A stretch of DNA of 16,815 nucleotides from Parachlorella kessleri (lineage: Eukaryota > Chlorophyta > Trebouxiophyceae > Chlorellales > Chlorellaceae), in assembly GCA_001598975.1 (NCBI GenBank), contig BBXU01001859.1:1-16815 (forward strand), read 5' to 3'. Under the pieces are notes generated by a model. It saw only the letters and a program-made list of their open reading frames with translations. It searched no databases and was not told the origin of the DNA. Position 1 is the first letter of the stretch. The number at the start of each line of letters is the position of its first letter. Of this stretch, positions 11,701-16,815 are shown in pieces. The position numbers and the translations under genes were made by a program.

Positions 11701-13775
11701 CCTGGCAAGCTCATCAATGCGTGCTTGACATTTGGCTGCCAGCACGCTGGCAGTCATATCACTTGCTGCTATCAGGCGGCTGCCAAGGGCGGCCTTGGCT
11801 GGGGGAGGCACTGTGTATGGCCCGTCTATGTAGTACTGAGCCAGCACGCTTGCGGAGACCTGCAGCACAGGCTGGTGCATGTGTGGAACAAAGGTCGTCA
11901 TGAACTGATAGCGGAACCAGCGGGTCCTCCATGGGCTGTGAGCCTTCAGAACCTGGACCCCAAGCACTCCAGAGATGAGCCTACCGCTTCTGGATTTGTC
12001 CCATCCTGCCCGTAGCTGGCAGCCACCACAGTGTAAATCTCAGGGGAGACAGCCAGCAGCTGCTGCAGCCCAGCTGTAACGATGCCATCCGAAAGAGCCC
12101 GCAGCGGGGCCAGGCGCAAGTTAATCACGCTGCGCATTTGATCCAGCTGGTAATCCAGCACGGTATCAGTCATGTTGTTGAAGGTCTGGTAGGCGCCCAG
12201 GCAGGCAGGGGAAACGGCGGGGTCTGCGGATCAACAAGTCAACGGTCGCCGCACCAAAAAATGCCATTCTTCACCACGCCTTCACTGCGCTGATGGTAGA
12301 ACAATGCACAGGAGATACTGCCCAGTCAGTAGTTTACCTGATGCATTTGGGGGGAGCTCTGCAGGGCAGCTCTGTGCAACAAGCGTGATGTTCTGCTGCA
12401 CCTCGTTCCATGTCTGGCCAAGTGAAGCCACTGCCGCGGCGTACTGGCTGGCTGTGTAGACCCCAGAGGTAAGCTTGGTTCTTGCGTCCACAAGGCCACC
12501 TGCGACTTCAGGAAGGCCAGATGACTGCTCACATTCGCTGTGCAGGTTCCTCCGCAGGCCAACTATGACAAGAACTTTTTCTAACTTAATGCTTTGCAGG
12601 TCATGTCAAGGTCCACCACCTGTGTATTGATCCAGCAGGGTAGCATTCAGCAGGTTGAAGAACGAGTCCTGCGTATAGGTTAGTGCCTGCTGCAGTGAGG
12701 CTGTCTCAGCTGCCCTGCAGGTCGCTGCGGCCTGCAGCGCCAGCGCTACCTTGGCGCCCAGCGCCTGGGTGTCGAGCAGCGGGACAGAGCGCACCGCACC
12801 CCGAACTTTGTCGAAGATGTCCCGCTTAATCACTACAGCCCAGTTGCCTGCACCGGCAAGAGCTGGACAGCTCTGCGCACGAGTGCTTGCAGTGACTGCT
12901 GCTTGATGGCAGCCTGCTTGATTAGGCAACTTTTACGGGTGAGGGGGCAAGGAACATGCAGCCCAGAGCCAACAACCTCATTCCATGGTGCAAGCGTATC
13001 AGGAAGGCAGCCAACTTACGGACCCACCGTCGGGCACATCAGGGACGGTTTGGCTGATGCTGCCCGTCAGCCGGCCAAATGCCTGGTCGTCGGCCCAGTA
13101 GCACCCTCCAGTTCCGGTTGCTGGGCAGAGGTTCCATGAGGCCTGGTTCATGAGCTCAGTGGCTGGGATGGAGCTGGAAGGGTGAGTGAAGTCATAGTAT
13201 AAATCTATCTGGATGGATGTGAGGTTCTGGATGTCTTGCAGCCGTCCGCAGTCGGCGCGGCAGCCGAAGCGGCCATAAGACGCGTATTCAAATGGCACCT
13301 CACACACGCCATCTCCACAGACGGGGTCCTTCCACACGTTCTCGACCAGCTGATCCAGCCAGGTAAAAACGTCGTCGGTGGTGCCAATGGCCGTGGGGTC
13401 TGGCAGCAAGCCTGTTGCCACCGTGTTGTACACCTGCGGTGAATGCCGGCACAGCTTTGCTTGCTATTACTCCTGTGCGGTAAAAAGGGGCTACACCGCT
13501 CCCTTATAATACTTAGCAGATATCAATTGGCAATAGAGAAGGTGCATGTGACGAGGATACAGCCAAGTCGCTACTTGACCCAGCTTGCCGGCGTGCCACA
13601 CCTGGTAGCTGACGTTTGCGTTGCGCTGGAGGAAGAGTGTGGCCAGGAACAGTGCAACGAAGCACAGGAAGCTTATGAGTCGGAAGTAGTTCCTGTTGCG
13701 AAGCTGGAACCTTTGGTACCTGCGCACACCACCAGCAAGATGGTCCCAAACCTGAAGTCTCTGCAGAAACGCCAT
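4185..13775 (-). CDS. PKD2: Polycystin-type (TRPP) cation channel with giant extracellular loop
   Basis: Model of 25 exons (minus strand, high to low): 13775-13602, 13433-13028, 12847-12620, 12562-12338, 12223-11641, 11491-10939, 10826-10457, 10289-10144, 9966-9844, 9591-9432, 9209-9126, 8906-8752, 8529-8330, 8122-8026, 7924-7691, 7537-7392, 7083-6981, 6799-6667, 6537-6446, 6276-6177, 6036-5899, 5703-5652, 5452-5257, 5000-4970, 4771-4185 (stop TGA). Summed length is about 1,771 residues. Borders are GT..AG and phases agree everywhere except inside exons 5 and 6 (frame breaks, listed separately). S1 is at residues 31-49. Hallmarks of the PKD channel fold: YNDDLHLF, YFKDGWHVVDFF (S3), RYDVYQDLDAEAAF, LAHLIFGNSIE (S5), FGTAVQTCFAMLLGNTD (pore), LLNFLLAIIVDAFGEVKS (S6). 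Function known for the family: calcium-permeable cation channel, in Chlamydomonas on the ciliary membrane. Start is uncertain: the frame stays open upstream to 13856, so an N-terminal exon may be missed. PKD2 orthology rather than a paralogue is inference. Confidence 0.88.
5048..5096 (+). repeat. Tandem 24/25-bp direct repeat in a polycystin intron
   Basis: CAGGGGCCC-TTGAAGCGATA followed by GTCA (5048-5071) is repeated immediately (5072-5096) with one extra T and one G-to-C change. It lies in the intron between exons 23 and 24. No function is apparent. Confidence 0.8.
5899..7537 (-). other. Polycystin transmembrane core S3-S6 with pore
   Basis: Exons 16-21. S3: YFKDGWHVVDFFSTVLLVVD. S4 region: YYALNGINLLLLISRMLQLM with MDFQPRLGVVTRSL after it, matching the NFNRTMSQLS..MSR linker of PKD2. 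S5: HFCLVFSMVFIGYAMLAHLI. Pore loop: SSFGTAVQTCFAMLLGNTDV, with the filter position LGN where animal PKD2 has LGD. S6: YEILVFLVLLNFLLAIIVDA. Exon 16 (7537-7392) is easily missed because its reading frame is short and bounded by splice sites. Confidence 0.85.
7691..9966 (-). other. Polycystin TOP-like domain and S2
   Basis: Exons 9-15 cover the membrane-proximal extracellular domain. Recognisable pieces are RVLAGLLLFSQRDSFANCTG, YGVDPVFKLGTSLYN, CMDLYNPRNLPYGFHSTR, LRRLGDGFPAVLDINLSQ, WLSYLQEGLYLGTLTR, and YNDDLHLFSASSVFFDFTTS. The last aligns with the YNANINLF..VEFPATGG stretch at the end of the animal polycystin TOP domain. Exon 15 adds the S2 helix, MEIILIVWITYMAAMEG. All seven exons join in matching phase. 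Confidence 0.75.
10144..10826 (-). other. Extracellular coiled-coil segment of the polycystin
   Basis: Exons 7 and 8 (joined in phase 1) encode about 170 residues. They open with VCTCSACTKVPSARTD and pass into a long Ala/Gln/Leu/Ser-rich stretch with heptad-like spacing: QLEDSQTSLSTSVQQLQTQV, TLATLISTGQQQILTGQTRI, and LANLQTLQQQQLQAQQELAQ. No proline interrupts the last hundred residues, which fits a long alpha-helical coiled coil. It sits between S1 and S2 and is therefore non-cytosolic, unlike the C-terminal coiled coil typical of animal PKD2. Confidence 0.65.
11392..11412 (-). other. Apparent +1 frame break in polycystin exon 6
   Basis: The frame reading VHCVRRACLPQGAGLDYNF and WDGGAQAYEAC ends shortly at TAA. 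The frame one base on opens as TWKGAKPSNATAAG and continues through GPGTCPPRKATQLNKTSACC to the next donor. Exon length (553) agrees with phase 0 at both ends only if one base is extra. No intron of normal size fits between the two frames. Confidence 0.55.
11962..11985 (-). other. Apparent -1 frame break in polycystin exon 5
   Basis: Upstream the frame reads ..SYGQDGTNPEAV, then continues only to a nearby stop. Directly afterwards the frame one base earlier opens as GRLISGVLGVQVLKAHSPW and runs to the clean donor at 11640. Exon length (583) agrees with its flanking phases only if one base is missing here. A 74-base intron with weak borders (GTGGCT..GTCCAG) would also restore phase but removes protein-like sequence, so I prefer a base deletion in gene or assembly. 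Confidence 0.55.
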
Positions 13776-13873
13776 CCGTACGCCTTCTGAACCTGCATCG
13801 CGTTGCCTGACCTGTTGCCAAGCTCTTTGCGGACCTCTGAAGCTAAGTTTGTGATGTTATCAGCGGAGTCCAT
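13673..13873 (-). other. Upstream open frame overlapping the modelled polycystin start
   Basis: An ATG at 13873 opens 66 codons (MDSADNITNLASEVRKELGN..) that end at 13673, overlapping the modelled start at 13775 in another frame. It may be an upstream ORF, or the true N-terminus with a further single-base frame break. Alternatively, 13873-13840 is intron and an acceptor near 13838 (ACTTAGCTTCAG) feeds the main frame, which is open from 13856. Confidence 0.35.
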
Positions 13874-13875
13874 CT

Positions 13876-14675
13876 AAGACAGTGAGGCCATATCGAAAGC
13901 GGAGTTATTCATCGAAGCCAAGTAAGCTAATAGGACAGACAGACGGAAGTGGTGGGAGTTGGGCCGGCGTGCCTATTGGACAGCTGGCAGGGCGCAAAAA
14001 CCATATTGCAAAAATCTCCAAGTGGCAGAAAGCCGACATTAACTCGCCGTTGCCCTACTTCATGCAGTCAGTGGATTGTAGTGGCCAGTAAAGTTCCTGA
14101 TGTAGTTCAAAGCCGACTGGGAGAGCAGGGCACGGCAAGCTAAAGCTTGCGATCATGACACAGCCTGCCGCGCGCAAGGATCTGGTTGCAGCGTTATGCT
14201 TGAACTTTGGAAAGATCAGTTTGTGCAGGGTTACTGGTAAAGCGTCGCTGCCCAGCTCGGCAACCACTGCCCCAGGAAGGTCATCCCTTCACGCAGTCTT
14301 CACGGCATAGCAACAAGCGCCATCAACTCCACGGATCTGCTGACACCCGACATGCTGGTTGAAAGAGTCAACCAGGAGCCCGGCATCACAGTTGAAGCCA
14401 CTCCTGGTCGCCTCTTCCAACCAGCATGTCAGGTGTCAGCAGATCCGTGGAGGTGATGGCGCTTGTTGCCATGCCGTGGAGACTGCCATGGGACTGCATG
14501 ACACACACACACACACCACCCCGGACTGAGGGAGGGACTTCGGCGCATGAGGGGCCCCCAGGGGCTGAAATTGAATTAATTCGCAGGATTACCTTTGCAC
14601 CAGGTCTTGCATCCTAGGTTGAGCCTGTCCTTCCCAACTGAGTGCCTTATTTAGTGAACTGCGTTCCCGAGCAGT
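13876..14675. other. Divergent intergenic region between polycystin and ATG4
   Basis: About 0.8 kb holds the 5' flanks of two genes read away from each other. No clear TATA box or known algal element is seen. It contains the long inverted repeat at 14293-14486 and a short AC repeat near 14501-14516. A minus-strand open frame (14055-14267) has no recognisable domain; an unrecognised 5' exon of polycystin could lie here. Confidence 0.5.
14293..14486. repeat. 86-bp near-perfect inverted repeat with 22-base loop
   Basis: Left arm 14293-14378 and right arm 14401-14486 are reverse complements with about 7 differences in 86 positions; loop 14379-14400. Landmarks: GGATCTGCTGACACC in the left arm and GGTGTCAGCAGATCC in the right. 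If transcribed on the minus strand, four of the seven differences become G-U pairs; on the plus strand only one does. This favours, weakly, a hairpin RNA on the polycystin side. It could be a miRNA-type precursor, a foldback mobile element remnant or an inverted duplication. No terminal repeats or target-site duplication is obvious. Confidence 0.9.
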
Positions 14676-16689
14676 ATGGACGCCGGGCTTTCAATAGGCG
14701 AGCAACTCAAACTTGGCCTCACCAGCACGTACTACTCAGTGGCGCGAGCCCTGAGGCTCCGCAAGCTCAGGGACTTGTTGCAGAGTGCACAGATTGCCAC
14801 GGATCATGCCGTGTGGCTGCTGGGGGAGTGTTACGGGGAATCCGGGGAGGGCGCTCTGCACGAGGAGGTGGGCTGGCCAGCCAGTGAAACTTGCCAAGAT
14901 GCTAGCTACATCACGAGCATGATCCTCACCAGCACCACATGCTCTGTCACGCAGGCCCTTACGCAGCTGGTGCTCCACTTCCAGTCTATAGTTTGGATGA
15001 CCTATCGGACGCATTTCACCCCCATAGGTAGCGCTTGGGTTGATATGCGATATGCCTAGTACCCACTGGCAACCTTGCAGCGCGTCCCAGGCCAGCAGGT
15101 TGTGTCGGCCATACTTGCACCCTCCCAGTTCCTGCCGGCCCGTCTGTGCTGGGATTTGCTTGCTGTCCACCGGTCGTGTCACCACACTCCCCAGGTGTGC
15201 CTGGCGCTGCAGCCGCGGGCGACGTGCATTTGCGCAGCGACGCCGGCTGGGGCTGCACGTTGCGCAGCGGCCAGATGGTCCTGGCGCAAGCCCTGCAGCG
15301 GCACCGACTGGGTCGCGGCTGGCGCTGGCCTGTCTGCGCCAGCGGTGGCGGCCACGAAACTGTGCTGCAAGCTGCTGCAGCCGCAGTACCCGCGCTGGCG
15401 GCAGATGCAGAGCCTCCAGAGGACCTGCGCTGGCTGCTGCAGCTGTTCTGGGATGCACCCTCGGAGCGCAACCCGCTGTCAATACACAACCTGTGCAGCT
15501 ATGGCAAGCCCTGCGGGTGCGCAAGGGGGATGGCCAAGATGCAGGCATGCTGCCAGGGCCGGGAAACCGACTTCCTGCTGGGGTGTCCTGTGGTGGGTGT
15601 GGATTACCTTTCCTGGTCGCTCACTTGCGAGTCTCTTGCAGCATAGGACACTCCTGGCAAGTGCTGGGGCCTGGGTGGTGCTCTGTTTTGTTTGACTTTC
15701 CCTCTTCTTCCCTTGCCCTGCAGGGTCCATCCCGGCAAGTGGCTGGGGCCCTGGGTCATGTGCCATGCGCTGGCAGCCGCAGCTGCCCATTCGCCGCAGC
15801 CGCTGGGCCTCCGCGTGGCCGTGCTTGCGGACCCAGGAGGCGGGGCACCACTGCTCAGCATCCGCAGGTGGTGTGCCTTGTTGCAGCTTTGTGCCAGTGA
15901 ATGTGCTGATGAAAGGGCAAATCTAGGGGCGGTGACCTGTCATGAATGCGCCCCTCATCAACACCGCTTGGTAGTGTGCCCCGGCCTTTTCTGTTTGGGA
16001 CGTATGCCACCGCAGCGGCCGGCATTTGTTGCATGCGCTTGAACCGACATCACACCGGGTGGCTGGCCTGCCCGCAGGTTTGAGGCACACTTCACTGCCG
16101 GCATTGAGGGGGCAGGAGGGGCGGCGGCGGTGGCAGAGCCCTGGCAACTACTGGGGGAGGGGCGCGAGGTGCCGTGCCCCCAGCAGGAGGGGCTGCTGCT
16201 GCTGGTGCCGCTGGTCCTGGGGTTGGGGAAGGTGAGGCCTCCCTGTCGGTGCTTGCTGGATTTATTTTGGGTTAGGATGTCCCTGTAGGATGTCAGTGCG
16301 GGTGGAATGGTGGCGATGCTGGCATCGCTTTCCAAAGGCCCTGCTGCTGCGTGAAGCTGCTTTGCTGCTTTGGAGTCAGCGTAGCGGTGAGCTGCCTGGA
16401 TTTTCTACAAGCTGTGCTGTGTTCGCTCCCTTACCTCGTGTGTCTGCTGCAGCAGCACCCGCCGTCATGCAGCCAGCAGCTTGCGATCCTGTTGGGTGCT
16501 GATCCCAACTTGTGAACCTGCTGTGCCCTGGTGCTGCAGCTCAACCCGGTGTATATCCCGCAGCTGCAAGCCGTGCTGCGTCTCCCGCAGAGCGTGGGCA
16601 TTGTTGGGGGGCGGCCCTCCTCCTCGCTCTACTTTGTCGGCTACCAGGGGGAATGCGTCATCTACTTGGACCCGCATGACGTGCAGCAG
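14676..16689 (+). CDS. ATG4: ATG4 cysteine protease (autophagin), 3' end outside window
   Basis: ATG4 trims the C-terminus of ATG8 to expose glycine and later removes ATG8 from lipid during autophagy (peptidase family C54, cytosolic). Exons: 14676-14867, 14955-15027, 15195-15516, 15724-15867, 16078-16231, 16540-16689; all phases match, about 345 residues visible. The start ATG at 14676 opens [15 protein letters not shown]. Motifs in order: [41 protein letters not shown] with the catalytic Cys; [16 protein letters not shown] joined to [29 protein letters not shown] joined to [33 protein letters not shown] with the Asp-Pro-His pair of the catalytic triad. Cys, Asp and His are all present, so the enzyme should be active. 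The next exon, after the donor at 16690, lies outside the window. Intron 1 is a multiple of three without a stop. Confidence 0.94.
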
Positions 16690-16735
16690 GTGAGCCTGCA
16701 TGCTGCAGGCTTGCCTTAGTTCTGCACATTACAGC

Positions 16736-16799
<64 letters not shown>
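16736..16799 (+). repeat. Compound microsatellite (AT)n-(GA)n
   Basis: A 23-base AT run (16736-16758) is followed by a 41-base GA run (16759-16799) and an alternating GT/GC stretch to the window end. It lies just after the ATG4 exon 6 donor, in intron 6. AT cruciform, GA/TC triplex and GTGC Z-DNA potential are adjacent. Length variation between strains or assembly error here is likely. Confidence 0.95.
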
Positions 16800-16801
<2 letters not shown>

Positions 16802-16815
16802 CGTGCGTGTGCGCT

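Larger units (their letters stand above)
10939..13433 (-). other. Polycystin extracellular loop, N-terminal cysteine-rich part
   Basis: Exons 2-6 (about residues 59-723) follow S1 and so lie outside the cell or in the ciliary or ER lumen. Exon 2 contains a Notch/EGF-like cysteine cluster, DPVCGDGVCEVPFEYASYG followed by RFGCRADCGRLQ, then NLTSIQIDLYYDF. Several N-X-S/T sites are visible (NLT, NAT, NIT, NKT, NTT). Exon 6 ends in a dense cysteine region: ACCSAPCS, SCTTALSCNTTQYVDG, SCGDQCDTQQLCTALCSC. Secreted-type disulfide modules fit the topology. The role is not shown by sequence; binding of extracellular partners such as mastigoneme proteins is a family-based guess. Confidence 0.7.

Noticed and set aside
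14501..14516. AC repeat as a regulatory element
   Set aside because: Only about eight dinucleotides; too short and common to interpret.
14736..15548. 270-codon minus-strand frame opposite ATG4, and the 286-codon plus frame 15040-15900
   Set aside because: Both are GC-rich shadows of ATG4 exons 1-4; the motifs [11 protein letters not shown] and GKWLGPW lie in other frames with consistent splice phases.

Overview
The window is nuclear DNA of a green alga, most likely a chlorophycean of the Chlamydomonas/Volvox/Haematococcus kind. Three intron-rich protein genes are visible. Their introns are mostly about 80-550 bases, with GT..AG borders and purine-rich GTGAGx/GTGCGx/GTGGGx donors. TGTAA, the usual green-algal poly(A) signal, follows the first gene. 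The decisive hint is the large middle gene, a polycystin channel with the enormous cysteine-rich extracellular loop I associate with volvocine algae. Species cannot be named from the sequence. No bacterial operon, CRISPR array, rRNA, tRNA or transposase gene was seen.

Layout: (1) 215-2608, plus strand: the C-terminal part (about 251 residues, six exons) of a long-chain acyl-CoA synthetase; the N-terminal part lies before the window. (2) 2609-4184: convergent intergenic space and 3' UTRs, no recognisable gene. (3) 4185-13775 (perhaps starting further upstream), minus strand: a polycystin/TRPP channel that I model in 25 exons and about 1,771 residues, with S1, an extracellular region of about 1,100 residues, S2-S6 with pore, and a cytosolic coiled-coil tail. 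Nearly all exon joints agree in phase, but two exons hold single-base frame breaks of opposite sign. (4) about 13776-14675: divergent intergenic region with an 86-bp near-perfect inverted repeat. (5) 14676-16689 and beyond, plus strand: an ATG4 autophagy cysteine protease, six exons visible, cut by the window end in an intron that holds a compound microsatellite.

The genes are not an operon. They serve lipid activation (LACS), probable ciliary or membrane cation signalling (polycystin) and autophagy (ATG4). Polycystin and ATG4 are head to head and share about 0.8-0.9 kb of upstream sequence; LACS and polycystin are tail to tail.

The most noteworthy structures are the hairpin between polycystin and ATG4; two independent tandem duplications in LACS that each copy a 3' splice site with the first bases of its exon; the large extracellular coiled coil and LGN (not LGD) pore of the polycystin; and its paired -1/+1 frame breaks. 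All exon borders were read by eye, without transcript data.
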